Assembly: GCF_030123505.1 (NCBI RefSeq)
Contig: NZ_CP126115.1
Span: 2,370,001 to 2,434,000 of the forward strand
DNA from: Neobacillus sp. YX16
GTDB taxonomy: Bacteria; Bacillota; Bacilli; Bacillales; Cytobacillaceae
Direction of reading: 5' to 3'
Length of the DNA: 64,000 nucleotides
Under the pieces are notes generated by a model. It was not told the DNA's origin, ran no database searches, and saw nothing but the letters and a program-made list of their open reading frames with translations. Below, piece after piece: positions 24,501 to 33,482 of this stretch; positions within the stretch are counted from its first letter, which is position 1; every line of letters starts with the position of its first letter. The position numbers and the translations under genes are program-made.

Positions 24501-26646
24501 AACCAATTCCAAAGATAACTCACAAGCCGGCTATACAGGAAATGTATATGTAGATGCTTATGAAATGGATGGAACCTTAAAATGGCGTATTGATTTAGGC
24601 AAGAATATCCGTACAGGAGCTCACTATTCTCCATTCCTTGTTTATGATTTTGATGGAGATGGTAAAGCTGAAATTGTTTTCAAAACGGCAGATGGAACGA
24701 TTGACGGTCTGGGAACTGTTATCGGCCGAGCTGATGCTGACCACCGTAATAGTTCAGGTTACGTTCTTCAAGGTGCAGAGTACTTGACTGTTTTTGAGGG
24801 AGAGACCGGAAAAGCACTTGATACTACAGATTATGAACCAGTTCGCGGTGACGTGGGTGCATGGGGTGACACATACGGAAACCGTGTGGATCGTTTCCTT
24901 GCGGCTGTAGCTTATTTAAATGGCGAGACTCCTAGCATTATCATGGCACGTGGATATTATACGAGATCAGTGCTTGCCGCATATAATTTTAAAAATGGTA
25001 AATTGACAAAACAGTGGGTCTTTGATTCAAACGATGAAGGTCAAAGAGATTATGCTGGTCAAGGATACCATAATTTAAGTGTGGCAGACGTCGATAACGA
25101 CAGCAAAGATGAAATTGTTTACGGTCAAGCTGTAATCGATGATGACGGCAAAGGCTTATATACAACCGGTTTAGGTCATGGGGATGCTCAACATGTGAGT
25201 GATCTTGATCCAACTAGACCAGGTCTTGAGGTATTTGCTGTACAAGAGCATAAAGACGGTCCATATGGATATGACATGCGCGATGCGGAAACGGGTGAAA
25301 TCCTATGGGGTGTGAAAACAGGACAGGATACGGGCCGCGGAGTGTCTGCTGATGTTGACCCAAGGTATGAGGGAACAGAAGCATGGGCAATCTCAGGTGC
25401 TTGGAACAGTAAGGAAGGCGGAATCCATACAGCAAAAGGTGAAAAAATTTCCGACAACATTCCTTCCAGTAACTTTGCTATTTGGTGGGACGGAGACCTA
25501 TCCCGCGAACTAGTTGACCATAAGTGGGATGAGGCCACAGCGACAGGTGTAGGAACGATTGACAAATGGGATTATGAAAATAGTAAGCTAGTAAATATTC
25601 TGACTGCTGATGGAACACAATCTAATAACGGAACAAAAGGAAATCCTGTCCTACAAGCTGATATGTTTGGTGACTGGAGAGAAGAAATCATTTGGAGAAC
25701 AGATGACAGCAGTGCACTTAGGGTGTACATGACAACAGAGGAGACTGACAATAGAATTTACACTTTAATGCATGACCCTCAGTATCGATTATCGATTGCA
25801 TGGCAAAACGTCGGATATAACCAGCCGCCGCATACTAGCTTCTTCCTTGGAACAGGCATGTCAAAGCCTCCTGTACCAAGTATTGATGTAGTAGAAATAC
25901 CGGATGTGAATGCGCCAGAAACGGAATATGAGGTAATAGGGGCAGAAAATGAAGGCTGGTATAATAGTCCAGTAACAGTAAATTTAACTGGATATGACTA
26001 TCAATCTGGTATTAAAACAACCTATTATTCATTAAATGGTTCAGCCGACCAAGAAGGCAGTACAGTTACCATTACAGAAGATGGTAAACATGTTCTTGAA
26101 TATTGGAGTGTCGACCAGAGTGGTAACATCGAACCAAAGAAAACAATTCAGATTAACATTGATAAAACTGCTCCAGAAATCACCTTCTCGGTTGAGGACG
26201 GAACCTTATTCCAAGTGGATCAATTTGTTACTATTACTTGTCAGGCAGAAGATGCTTTATCGGGAGTTGCATCCTCAACTTGTGAGGATGTTTCGTTACC
26301 AGCTTATGAGCTTGGGTTAGGAAACCATACCTTCAAGGCAGATGTAGTAGACAAGGCTGGAAATAGCTCGACCAAATCCGTTACGATTAACGTTGATGTT
26401 GATTTTGATAGTCTTGGAAAACTTACACAGTTGTTCCTAACTGAATCAGAGGGCAATAGCAACATCTTGAACGCTTTAATTGCTAAACTGGAAGCAGCAA
26501 AAGCTTCAGAGGAACAAGGTAACAAAGGTGCAAGAGATGGACAGCTAAATGCCTATATCAACCAAGTGAAAGCAAAAGCGAATACAGACTTCACAGAAAA
26601 ACAAGCGCAAATGCTAATCAAATTTGCTGAAGTTTTGAAAAAGTAA
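21574..26646 (+). CDS. Secreted rhamnogalacturonan acetylesterase (CE12-like) / rhamnogalacturonan lyase (PL11-like) fusion
   Basis: This is a 1690-aa exported multidomain protein. In order: signal peptide (about 1-37); malectin/CBM-like domain (40-180) starting FDFG; and an SGNH esterase (188-400). The esterase carries GDSTVQ (Ser196), GGRSTKSF, FGHND and DNTHF, as in YesT/RhgT. Then come an FnIII domain (410-505), a second FDFG domain (510-650), two FnIII domains (655-840) and a PL11 lyase like YesW/YesX (about 840-1430), with metal-binding loops DLDGDGKYE and DFDGDGKAE. Ig-like repeats and a helical tail end the protein. It should deacetylate and then cleave rhamnogalacturonan I. I start at TTG 21574, 7 nt after GGGAGG; an ATG two codons later is the alternative. 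A cre site precedes the gene. Confidence 0.92.
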   Translation: MRMKRKKQSKLFAVVLSLLLILTSLPAVPIEAAAEEPLLSKKFDFGTPSSSVQEGYIKVSSDTAYSAEAGYGFADISKVTSTDRTTSDPLKSDFVSTTGTSFNVDLPNGDYSITVIAGDETDSTDVGVKAENIQKVQNAAVAKGNYIERTFEISLVDGQLNFEFTGTNPKVNGMTIEKLPERAAGELPTVYIAGDSTVQTYDDYWRPEAGWGQMIPRFFSSDVSFKNHAIGGRSTKSFINEGRLDNILREIKPNDFFLIQFGHNDATISIPERYASVPDYQNYLKTYINGARQRGATPILVTPVGRRDFNVSTGKFNVSFPEYVQGMKEVAAEMDVDVVDLSARSVAYYDTIGPEGSLSVFLHTDPGVYTAFPNGSQDNTHFQEYGAIQLARLVSDEIKNLNIPLSQFVTGIEPPANVPAKPTNVAVSSISNAGALVTWTKVEGADIYKIYRKLSTDSDYKLVGTSTIPQLNTTGMEEGKTYDVYVIAVNGKGESELSAVKQFTTKKATLKFDFGLAGNPIAEGYTGVNLSTVYTPDRGYGIVDPQGMIGRDRGTGGDLLRDWLGYFNVGWKFNVDLPNGLYAVKVYVGDFLGSARTTLAVEGQDYGSISAPNKNYTTKIVSQVSVKDGQMNFSFGGTTGIVNGVEITPILIAPSELKLDEKSLDAENPFVTFSWKVVDDAAKYNVYRKVAGTSEFTLVGSSTTTTYTDNTVDVGMEYQYVATTIDNANVETDPSLPLKVVMIDPSQPVPAVPGNLKVEEVNKKDLTFSWEQVEGAITYNVYRSKKENGTYDYIGKTKTTSYKDESVLTTIAYFYKVAAVNAGGISEQSEILKTPAVTKLKRQMEDLDRAPVAMKTEEGVFVSWRMLGTDPESISFNVYRDGEKINSEAIVASTNYVDKDGKAESTYEVRAVIDGKERKSKDTTNVLNQNYFDIPLQKPVDGITPLGDPYSYRANDASVGDLDGDGKYELVLKWDPTNSKDNSQAGYTGNVYVDAYEMDGTLKWRIDLGKNIRTGAHYSPFLVYDFDGDGKAEIVFKTADGTIDGLGTVIGRADADHRNSSGYVLQGAEYLTVFEGETGKALDTTDYEPVRGDVGAWGDTYGNRVDRFLAAVAYLNGETPSIIMARGYYTRSVLAAYNFKNGKLTKQWVFDSNDEGQRDYAGQGYHNLSVADVDNDSKDEIVYGQAVIDDDGKGLYTTGLGHGDAQHVSDLDPTRPGLEVFAVQEHKDGPYGYDMRDAETGEILWGVKTGQDTGRGVSADVDPRYEGTEAWAISGAWNSKEGGIHTAKGEKISDNIPSSNFAIWWDGDLSRELVDHKWDEATATGVGTIDKWDYENSKLVNILTADGTQSNNGTKGNPVLQADMFGDWREEIIWRTDDSSALRVYMTTEETDNRIYTLMHDPQYRLSIAWQNVGYNQPPHTSFFLGTGMSKPPVPSIDVVEIPDVNAPETEYEVIGAENEGWYNSPVTVNLTGYDYQSGIKTTYYSLNGSADQEGSTVTITEDGKHVLEYWSVDQSGNIEPKKTIQINIDKTAPEITFSVEDGTLFQVDQFVTITCQAEDALSGVASSTCEDVSLPAYELGLGNHTFKADVVDKAGNSSTKSVTINVDVDFDSLGKLTQLFLTESEGNSNILNALIAKLEAAKASEEQGNKGARDGQLNAYINQVKAKANTDFTEKQAQMLIKFAEVLKK

Positions 26647-26650
26647 AAGT

Positions 26651-26690
26651 AAACATGGCCCAAAGTGTATTATCCTTTGGGCCATGTTTT
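26651..26690 (+). terminator. Esterase-lyase gene terminator
   Basis: AAACATGGCCCAAAG pairs perfectly with CTTTGGGCCATGTTT (26675-26689), followed by T. It lies 5 nt past the stop. Confidence 0.93.
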
Positions 26691-26804
26691 ATGACTACTG
26701 TTTTTTGAAGCAGCTACCAGTGGTATTATAAGTTTTTTTATACTAAAATTATATTTAACTATCATTTGAAAGCGTCTATCCGTCATGGAAGGGAGTAACA
26801 ACAA

Positions 26805-27413
26805 TTGAAGCAAAACATCAAAGCAATCCTTGCTCCCATGAGCACAAAAGAAAGATTTGCATATATCTGGGACTATTACAAGTTTCATATCATTGGGAGC
26901 ATTACTGCAATCATCCTATTAATCCTACTAATAAGTAGTATCGATGAGAAAAAAGAGGCGTACCTCAATATTACAATTTTAGGTAATGGGGTTAATCCAG
27001 AAGGTATTGCTCAATTACAAGGACATTTAACAAACGAGCTAGTAAAAGACAAAGCAGATGAAGAAGTTTTTATAGAAACTTTATCCTATGATAAATCAAG
27101 CCCAGACGCGGCTTCCCGAGCAGGTGTACAAAAAATGGTCGCACAGATTACTACTGGATCTATTGATTTGCTGATTGTTGATAAAGAACTTTTTGAGGAA
27201 ATCTCATCACAGCAAAATTCACTGTTAGCGATAAATGATCTTAAGGGAACCGGTAAACGATTACCTTCTAATGAAGAAGTTTATGGAATTAGCACCTCGG
27301 ACATTAATCTTTTGGCTCCGTTAAAGTTGGATGAAAATAAGGTATTATGCATCCCTAGTAATACAAAAAAATTGGAGCAAATAAATGAGTTATTTTCACT
27401 CATTTCTGAATAA
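26805..27413 (+). CDS. Hypothetical membrane-anchored protein (202 aa)
   Basis: I do not recognise a named family. After a short cytoplasmic N-terminus (MSTKERFAYIWDYYKFH) there is one strong membrane helix (about 30-48: IIGSITAIILLILLISS). A soluble extracellular part of about 150 residues follows, containing DLLIVDKELFEEI, which resembles a solute-binding-like or accessory domain. The start is TTG at 26805 with GGGAG about 9 nt ahead. A weak cre-like half-site is at 26767-26780. It lies between terminators (26651 and 27421), so it is a single-gene unit within the rhamnose region. Confidence 0.65.
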   Translation: MKQNIKAILAPMSTKERFAYIWDYYKFHIIGSITAIILLILLISSIDEKKEAYLNITILGNGVNPEGIAQLQGHLTNELVKDKADEEVFIETLSYDKSSPDAASRAGVQKMVAQITTGSIDLLIVDKELFEEISSQQNSLLAINDLKGTGKRLPSNEEVYGISTSDINLLAPLKLDENKVLCIPSNTKKLEQINELFSLISE

Positions 27414-27420
27414 ATGTAGT

Positions 27421-27459
27421 AGGAGATCATTTCAATTCGAAAGATCTCCTATTTTTTTT
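27421..27459 (+). terminator. Terminator after the 202-aa membrane protein gene
   Basis: AGGAGATC (27421-27428) pairs with GATCTCCT (27443-27450), followed by a run of eight T. Confidence 0.92.
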
Positions 27460-27533
27460 GTGCAAATAAGGACAATAAATTAGTCGAATCACGATATGGC
27501 AAAATCCTATTTTTCTTGTAAGATAGAGATATC

Positions 27534-27547
27534 AGTAAGCGTTTCCA
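27534..27547 (+). promoter_or_regulatory. cre-like site upstream of rhaB
   Basis: AGTAAGCGTTTCCA matches 12 of 14 positions of the CcpA consensus and lies 17 nt before the rhaB start. That fits a roadblock or promoter-overlap mode of catabolite repression. Confidence 0.6.
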
Positions 27548-27564
27548 ACGGAAAGGTGATGTTA

Positions 27565-28983
27565 ATGCCAAAATACAGTATAGCCGTCGACATCGGGGCA
27601 TCAAGTGGAAGACTTATATTAGGATATCTTGAAGATAGTTTATTAAAATTAGATGAAATTCATCGCTTTGAAAACAAAATCGTGAAAAAAGGGGATTCCT
27701 TTTGCTGGGAAAGCGATATTCTTTTTCAAGAAATTAAAAATGGACTAAAAAAATGCAAAGAAATGGGCATTAAGCCAGATAGTATTGGAATAGATACATG
27801 GGCTGTTGATTTTCTTTTATTAGATGACAACAACCAGCCATTAACAGAGGCCGTTTCATATCGTGACCCACGTACAGATGGGTTGATGGAAGAAGTCTTT
27901 GAGCTTTTCTCAAAGGAAAGAATCTATCTCGAAACAGGTATTCAATTCCAAAAGTTTAATACTATCTATCAACTTTATTCTATTAAAAAGAATAATCCTG
28001 AAATACTGGAAAAAGCGAAATCATTTTTAATGATTCCCGATTACTTCAATTATTTACTTACAGGAAAGAAAGCAAATGAATATACAAATGCGTCTTCTAC
28101 CCAACTGATAAATGCATTTACGAAAAAATGGGATCATCAGTTATTAGATGTCCTTGGGATTAATAGAGAGATGTTCCAGGAAATTAAAACTCCTAAAACA
28201 ATTCTAGGGACACTGTCAGAAGAACTAGTTTCAGAGCTTGGGTTTGACCTACAAGTTATTCTTCCAGCAACACATGATACAGGTTCAGCAGTCATAGCCG
28301 TTCCGGAAGAGGATGAATCGATTTATATCAGTTCTGGTACCTGGTCATTAATTGGCGTTGAAAACTATTTCCCAATCTGTGTTACTAAGGCATTGGATTA
28401 TAACTTTACAAATGAAGGCGGCATCGATTATCAATACCGCTTCTTAAAAAATATCATGGGACTTTGGATGTTTCAAGAAGTAAAGCGAAACTACAATGAT
28501 GAATATTCCTTTGCAAAATTAGTAGAATTAGCGGGAGAGGCGAAGGAGTTTCCATCGAAGGTAAACGTAAACGATGACAGATTCTTAAAACCCGAAAACA
28601 TGGTTGAAGCAATCATGAATTATTGTGTAGAAACAGAGCAGCCAATCCCAAGCACTCCTGGGGAAGTAGCAAAATGTGTATTTGAAAGTTTAGCAGAAAG
28701 CTACCAGGAGGCAGTGACGGAAATAGAAGAAATCTTTGAAAAGCAGTTTGAGAAAATAAATGTCATCGGCGGCGGCTGTCAAAATGAAATGCTGAACCAG
28801 CTGATTGCCGATGTAACAAAAAAAGAGGTATATGCTGGACCAGTTGAGGCAACGGCAATTGGTAACATCGCAGCCCAATTAATGGCACTGGGAGAAATCA
28901 GTGATATTAAAGAAGCACGGTGTATTGTTAGAAAGTCATTTGAAGTAAAAAAATATGTACCAGCGCAGCACGTTAAAGGCTAA
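27565..28983 (+). CDS. rhaB: L-rhamnulokinase RhaB
   Basis: The open frame extends to 27496, but AAAGGTG at 27552-27558 and the conserved N-terminus [20 protein letters not shown] place the start at ATG 27565 (472 aa). FGGY-family features are clear: the phosphate-1 motif [21 protein letters not shown], the [11 protein letters not shown] segment, [11 protein letters not shown] and the adenosine motif [15 protein letters not shown]. It phosphorylates L-rhamnulose to rhamnulose-1-phosphate. A cre-like site lies directly upstream. rhaA follows with a 19-nt gap. Confidence 0.95.
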   Translation: MPKYSIAVDIGASSGRLILGYLEDSLLKLDEIHRFENKIVKKGDSFCWESDILFQEIKNGLKKCKEMGIKPDSIGIDTWAVDFLLLDDNNQPLTEAVSYRDPRTDGLMEEVFELFSKERIYLETGIQFQKFNTIYQLYSIKKNNPEILEKAKSFLMIPDYFNYLLTGKKANEYTNASSTQLINAFTKKWDHQLLDVLGINREMFQEIKTPKTILGTLSEELVSELGFDLQVILPATHDTGSAVIAVPEEDESIYISSGTWSLIGVENYFPICVTKALDYNFTNEGGIDYQYRFLKNIMGLWMFQEVKRNYNDEYSFAKLVELAGEAKEFPSKVNVNDDRFLKPENMVEAIMNYCVETEQPIPSTPGEVAKCVFESLAESYQEAVTEIEEIFEKQFEKINVIGGGCQNEMLNQLIADVTKKEVYAGPVEATAIGNIAAQLMALGEISDIKEARCIVRKSFEVKKYVPAQHVKG

Positions 28984-29002
28984 ATACGAAAGGAAGATAA
29001 AA

Positions 29003-30256
29003 ATGTCCATAAAAGAAAACTATGAACTTGCGAAACAAGCCTATGCAAAATGGGGAGTAGATGTTGATGAGGTTGTAGAAAAATTGAAAAACGTACCTAT
29101 TTCTATACATTGCTGGCAAGGCGATGATATTGGTGGATTTGAAGTAAACAAAAGCGAATTATCTGGCGGCATTGATGTAACCGGAAACTATCCAGGTAAG
29201 GCAACAACGCCTGAGGAATTAAGAAGTGACTTAGACAAGGCACTATCGTTAATCCCGGGAAAACATAGAGTCAATTTACATGCAATTTATGCAGAAACAA
29301 ATGGTGAGGTTGTTGAAAGAGACAAGCTTGAACCAAAGCATTTTGAGAATTGGTTAAACTGGGCAAAAGAAAAGGGACTTGGCTTGGATTATAACCCAAC
29401 ATTATTCTCGCATCCAAAAGCAGCTGATGGTTTAACATTATCTCATCCGAAGGAAGAGATCCGTGAATTCTGGATTAATCACTGTATTGGCAGCCGTAAA
29501 ATCGGTGAGTATTTCGGGAAAGAACTAGGTACACCTGCATTAACGAACATTTGGATTCCAGATGGCTATAAGGATATCCCAAGTGACAGACTAACTCCTA
29601 GGAAAAGATTAAAAGATTCATTAGATAAGATTTTTGCAGTCGAAACAGATGAAAACTACAACCTAGATGCTGTGGAAAGTAAGGTATTTGGAATTGGTTC
29701 TGAATCGTATGTAGTTGGTTCACTCGAATTTTATCTAAACTATGCCATGAAAAATAATAAATTATGTTTACTAGATACTGGGCACTATCACCCAACTGAA
29801 ACGGTATCGAATAAGATATCCTCTATGCTATTGTTTAGCGAGAAGCTTGCGTTGCATGTTTCAAGACCAGTTCGCTGGGATAGCGACCATGTCGTTATTC
29901 TTGATGATGAATTAAAAGAAATCGCACTTGAAATCGTTCGTAATGATGCCTTAGACCGCGTTATCATCGGACTTGATTTCTTTGATGCAAGTATTAACCG
30001 TGTTGCGGCTTGGACTATTGGTACACGCAATATGATTAAAGCGTTGCTATATGCGATGTTAGTACCAAATGAATATTTAAAGCAGCTTCAAGAAGAAGGC
30101 AACTTTACAGAAAGACTAGCATTAATGGAAGAATTTAAAACCTATCCATTCGGTGCAGTTTGGGATTATTACTGTGAAAAAATGGGTGTTCCAGTGAGAG
30201 AATCATGGTTAGAAGAAGTAAAGGTTTATGAGAATGAGGTTTTATCTAAGCGATAA
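29003..30256 (+). CDS. rhaA: L-rhamnose isomerase RhaA
   Basis: The start is ATG 29003 ([20 protein letters not shown]) behind AAAGGAAG; an earlier ATG at 28955 lies inside rhaB. The 417-aa length is normal. Conserved sequence includes [49 protein letters not shown] and [11 protein letters not shown], which hold the metal-binding residues. It converts L-rhamnose to L-rhamnulose and forms an operon with rhaB, closed by a terminator at 30264. A rhamnose mutarotase (rhaM), present in the B. subtilis operon, is not found here. Confidence 0.97.
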   Translation: MSIKENYELAKQAYAKWGVDVDEVVEKLKNVPISIHCWQGDDIGGFEVNKSELSGGIDVTGNYPGKATTPEELRSDLDKALSLIPGKHRVNLHAIYAETNGEVVERDKLEPKHFENWLNWAKEKGLGLDYNPTLFSHPKAADGLTLSHPKEEIREFWINHCIGSRKIGEYFGKELGTPALTNIWIPDGYKDIPSDRLTPRKRLKDSLDKIFAVETDENYNLDAVESKVFGIGSESYVVGSLEFYLNYAMKNNKLCLLDTGHYHPTETVSNKISSMLLFSEKLALHVSRPVRWDSDHVVILDDELKEIALEIVRNDALDRVIIGLDFFDASINRVAAWTIGTRNMIKALLYAMLVPNEYLKQLQEEGNFTERLALMEEFKTYPFGAVWDYYCEKMGVPVRESWLEEVKVYENEVLSKR

Positions 30257-30263
30257 GTAAAAA

Positions 30264-30309
30264 AAGACTCAATAAGGGATAATAGGCCCGTGTTGGGTCT
30301 TCTTTTTTT
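30264..30309 (+). terminator. rhaBA terminator
   Basis: AAGACTCAA (30264-30272) pairs with TTGGGTCTT (30293-30301) with one mismatch, followed by CTTTTTTT. Confidence 0.75.
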
Positions 30310-30323
30310 GAAAATGTGTTTGT

Positions 30324-30351
30324 TTAACAAAAAATATGGTATATATATTAT
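30324..30351 (+). promoter_or_regulatory. Likely rhaR promoter
   Basis: TTAACA (30324-30329), a 16-nt spacer and TATTAT (30346-30351) resemble a SigA promoter. Downstream, TATAAACAAAGG and further AAACAAA-like motifs recur, matching those before rhaEW and rhaD. RhaR may therefore control its own gene. Confidence 0.5.
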
Positions 30352-30426
30352 ATAAACAAAGGTAAAATAAATATAAAACAACAAAAAACAAAGTATTAAG
30401 GTGTTCGTTCGGAAGGGGATTAGTAA

Positions 30427-31188
30427 ATGCTTGTTGCAGAAAGGCATAAAAAAATTGTTGAACTAGTCAATGAAAAGTTGAGTATACGTGTTACTGAGCT
30501 AAGCAAAATATTTTCTGTTACGGAGGAAACAATTCGTCGTGATCTTGAAAAGCTTGAAAAAGAGAACCTATTGATGCGCAGCCATGGCGGTGCGCTTAGT
30601 ATTGATAAGGATCAAGGAGAAACTTCTTATTTGGAAAGAGAAATTACCAATGCTGCTGAGAAGAAAGTAATTGCAGTAGAAGCTGTACGATCCATTGAGG
30701 TTGGCGATCAAATTGTGTTAGATGCAAGTACAACTGCTTGGTATGTAGCAAAGGAATTAGAGGACATCCCGTTAACTGTCCTTACTAACTCCATTAAAGT
30801 AGCAATTGAGTTAAGCAAAAAAGAACAAATTAAAGTGATTTCTACAGGTGGTATTTTATTGGCACAATCACTTTCCTATGTCGGTCCGCTTGCTGAACGA
30901 TCGCTGGGAATGTATCACGTTAATAAGGCGTTTATATCTTGTAAAGGCGTCCACCTAGAAAAGGGGCTAAGTGATTTTAATGAGTCACAAGCACTTTTGA
31001 AGAAACAAATGATAGATATTGCAGATGAAACCATACTAATGGTTGATTCAAGTAAATTTGGAACACGGGCTTTTTCACAAATTGCTCCTGTATCAAAGAT
31101 TCACTCGATTATCACCGATTCGAATATAGATGAGCAAACTAAAAAACAGTTAGAAGAAAAAAACATAAATGTAACGATAGCAAATTAA
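30427..31188 (+). CDS. rhaR: DeoR-family rhamnose regulator RhaR
   Basis: The 253-aa protein has a DeoR N-terminal HTH (RVTELSKIFSVTEETIRRDLEKLEKENLLMRSHGGAL) and the C-terminal sugar-phosphate sensor domain (IVLDASTTAWYVAKEL, LTNSIKVAIELS, TGGILL, FISCKGVH). By position between rhaA and rhaD it corresponds to B. subtilis RhaR (YulB). It probably represses the rhamnose genes until a phosphorylated intermediate, likely rhamnulose-1-phosphate, is bound. GGAAGGGGAT precedes the ATG. AAACAAA-type repeats upstream of rhaEW, rhaR and rhaD are the probable operators. Confidence 0.9.
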   Translation: MLVAERHKKIVELVNEKLSIRVTELSKIFSVTEETIRRDLEKLEKENLLMRSHGGALSIDKDQGETSYLEREITNAAEKKVIAVEAVRSIEVGDQIVLDASTTAWYVAKELEDIPLTVLTNSIKVAIELSKKEQIKVISTGGILLAQSLSYVGPLAERSLGMYHVNKAFISCKGVHLEKGLSDFNESQALLKKQMIDIADETILMVDSSKFGTRAFSQIAPVSKIHSIITDSNIDEQTKKQLEEKNINVTIAN

Positions 31189-31233
31189 ATTAAAAATTGC
31201 CAACTCAATAAAAACTTTATAGAGAAATAGATT

Positions 31234-31269
31234 ATAAGCAGACCGTAATGGTCTGCTTATATTTGTTTA
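31234..31269 (+). terminator. rhaR terminator
   Basis: ATAAGCAGACC pairs with GGTCTGCTTAT around a 5-nt loop, followed by ATTTGTTT. Confidence 0.85.
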
Positions 31270-31402
31270 AACGAAGAAGAGCATCTATCAAATTGTGACA
31301 AAATTCTTGATAAAACAAAAATAAACGGGTGTAATTGTGAAGAATATGTTAATTAATCAAAATTAAACAAAATTATTTATATGTCTTTTTGTTTATTTAT
31401 GT

Positions 31403-31431
31403 TTGTTTTGGGGGTATATTTACATTGTAAT
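31403..31431 (+). promoter_or_regulatory. Possible rhaD promoter within AAACAAA/TTTGTTT repeats
   Basis: TTGTTT (31403-31408), a 17-nt spacer and TGTAAT (31426-31431) could serve as promoter 78 nt before rhaD. The surrounding 31350-31475 is packed with AAACAAA and TTTGTTT motifs in both orientations, the same words seen before rhaEW and rhaR. Confidence 0.5.
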
Positions 31432-31509
31432 GAATAAAACAAAACTAATTAATATAAAAAACAAACTTTTGCAGAAATAAATAATTCCAATAAAAGGAGA
31501 GAAATCAAG

Positions 31510-32358
31510 ATGAGTATGACAATGATTAAAGATGCAATCTATACAGCCCCATTTTTACAAGAAATGTTAGAAACTACTTCGAATTTATATCGATTAGGCT
31601 GGGATGAACGTAATGGGGGGAATATCAGTTATTTATTACATGAATATGAAGTTCTTCCATATTTAAATGTTGATAATGTGAAAAGAACACTACCGATGAA
31701 CTTTGATGCATCAGCACTGGCTGGTAGATATTTCATCGTAACGGGTTCAGGGAAATATTTTAAGAATGTAACGAGAGATCCAGCGAATAACTTAGGTCTC
31801 ATTCGCATTACAGCGGACGGTAAAAGTTATGAAATCCTTTGGGGATTTGAAGATGGCGGAGTTGCAACAAGTGAATTACCAACACATCTTATGAACCATA
31901 TGAAGCGTTTAGCAGTTGATAAAAACCATCGGGTTATTATGCATAGTCACGCAACCAATCTTATTGCAATGTCCTATACACATAGCTTGAAGGAAGAAGA
32001 TTTTACAAAAACCTTATGGGAAATGTGCACTGAATGTCTGGTTGTTTTCCCTGAAGGTGTAGGAATCATTCCATGGATTGTTCCAGGCACAAATGCCATT
32101 GGTGAAGCAACCGCAGAAAAAATGGAAGATGTCCGCCTTGTACTTTGGCCGCACCATGGAATATTCGGTGCTGGTACCACATTAGATGAAACCTTTGGTC
32201 TAATTGAAACAGCAGAAAAAGCCGCTGAAGTCTATACGATTGTTTGTGCCCAAGGCGGAAAAAAACAAACGATTACCGATGCACAGTTGCAAGAGCTTGC
32301 GGATGCATTTGGTGTTGTTCCACGAAAAGGGATTTTATATATGTTTAAGGATAGTTAA
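31510..32358 (+). CDS. rhaD: Rhamnulose-1-phosphate aldolase RhaD
   Basis: This 282-aa class II aldolase has the canonical RhaD segments GWDERNGGNISYLL, YFIVTGSGKYFKNV, HRVIMHSHATNLIAMSYT (two zinc His), PGTNAIGEATAEKM and LVLWPHHGIFGAG (third zinc His). It cleaves rhamnulose-1-phosphate to DHAP and L-lactaldehyde. AAAGGAGAG lies before the ATG. It has its own promoter region and terminator. The presence of both RhaD and the aldolase half of RhaEW means this locus encodes two aldolases for the same step. Confidence 0.95.
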   Translation: MSMTMIKDAIYTAPFLQEMLETTSNLYRLGWDERNGGNISYLLHEYEVLPYLNVDNVKRTLPMNFDASALAGRYFIVTGSGKYFKNVTRDPANNLGLIRITADGKSYEILWGFEDGGVATSELPTHLMNHMKRLAVDKNHRVIMHSHATNLIAMSYTHSLKEEDFTKTLWEMCTECLVVFPEGVGIIPWIVPGTNAIGEATAEKMEDVRLVLWPHHGIFGAGTTLDETFGLIETAEKAAEVYTIVCAQGGKKQTITDAQLQELADAFGVVPRKGILYMFKDS

Positions 32359-32372
32359 CAAGAAATAATCTA

Positions 32373-32407
32373 AGGTGTGCTCCTAAAATGGAGCAAACCT
32401 TTTTGTT
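32373..32407 (+). terminator. rhaD terminator
   Basis: AGGTGTGCTCC pairs with GGAGCAAACCT (one mismatch) around a 6-nt loop, followed by TTTTG. Confidence 0.85.
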
Positions 32408-32476
32408 CTAATGGATAAAAGGAAATGGTATTATACTACTTATAATAATGAATTGGAAAACAGGAAAAGGTGAACC

Positions 32477-33436
32477 ATGAATCAAGAACTACTAAACGAG
32501 CTTTTACAGATTACTGATGAAGAGAAGAGTATTCTTGAACAGCAAGCGAAAGTAAGTAAAGAACTATATACGAGTAAGACAAATTTTATTATTGAAAGTG
32601 AAAAATTTTTAAGTAAAGAAAAGATGATTATGGTTCGCCAGCACACTCGATTTGTAGATTTCCCCCTACATAAACATGATTATATTGAAGTAAATTATGT
32701 TTATAACGGGAAATTGGAGCAGACAGTCGGCGGGAAACCGATCATTTTAAAAAAAGGGGAGCTGCTTCTATTAAATCAGCATATAGAACATGAGATTAAA
32801 GCTTGTGCCAAAGAAGACATTGTCATTAATTTTATTATTCGCCTAGCTTTTTTTGATTTTATTTTTTCTTATTTAAGCTCAGGTAATATTGTCAGTGATT
32901 TCTTATTGAGCAGCCTTTACAATAATACACAGAATGGGCAATTTCTTTATTTTAAAGTTTCGGAAGTGGAAGGCATACAGGATTTAATTAGAAAAATGAT
33001 TCATGAAATTATGTATCCCACCACTTTCTCAGAGTCTGCTATCAAGCTTTACATGGGGCTAGTTATGATAGAGCTTATCAAGAATTCTGATCGAGTGGAA
33101 CGAAAAGAAGAAGCCTCCATCACACACTATATGGTAGTGGAGTCACTTAAATATATAGAGGAACACTATAAAGAAGCATCTTTATACGAATTGGCTGAGC
33201 AATTAAACCAATCCCATTATGGTCTCAGCAAAACGATAAAAAAGGCGACTTCCCGTACATTTAAAGACCTTCTTCAGGAAAGAAGGCTGGGAAAAGCAAA
33301 AGAATTGTTAGAAGGAACCGATTTGCCAATTGCTTCGATTGTTGAACAGGTTGGTTATGATAACATCAGTTATTTTTATCGAATTTTTAAAGGGAAATTT
33401 GGGCAGACACCAAAGGAATTCAGAGCCAACAAATGA
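32477..33436 (+). CDS. AraC-family regulator next to the rhamnose genes
   Basis: The 319-aa protein has a cupin sensor (FPLHKHDYIEVNYVYNGKLE, LKKGELLLLNQHIEHEI) and a C-terminal AraC-type double HTH (ASLYELAEQLNQSHYGLSKTIKK; LPIASIVEQVGYDNISYFYRIFKGKFGQTPKEFR). AGGAAAAGGTG precedes the ATG. Its place directly after rhaD suggests control of rhamnose or rhamnogalacturonan genes in addition to RhaR, but no operator is evident. brnQ starts 47 nt later, so they may share a transcript. Confidence 0.88.
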   Translation: MNQELLNELLQITDEEKSILEQQAKVSKELYTSKTNFIIESEKFLSKEKMIMVRQHTRFVDFPLHKHDYIEVNYVYNGKLEQTVGGKPIILKKGELLLLNQHIEHEIKACAKEDIVINFIIRLAFFDFIFSYLSSGNIVSDFLLSSLYNNTQNGQFLYFKVSEVEGIQDLIRKMIHEIMYPTTFSESAIKLYMGLVMIELIKNSDRVERKEEASITHYMVVESLKYIEEHYKEASLYELAEQLNQSHYGLSKTIKKATSRTFKDLLQERRLGKAKELLEGTDLPIASIVEQVGYDNISYFYRIFKGKFGQTPKEFRANK

Positions 33437-33482
33437 TATAATTTTAAAATGTTGTTTTTTATTACACCTAAGGAGATACATC

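Noticed and set aside
24227..24634. 135-codon antisense frame inside the esterase-lyase gene (and similar ones at 25188-25565)
   Set aside because: His/Leu-rich shadow of a strongly coding plus-strand domain; no ribosome binding site or recognisable fold.
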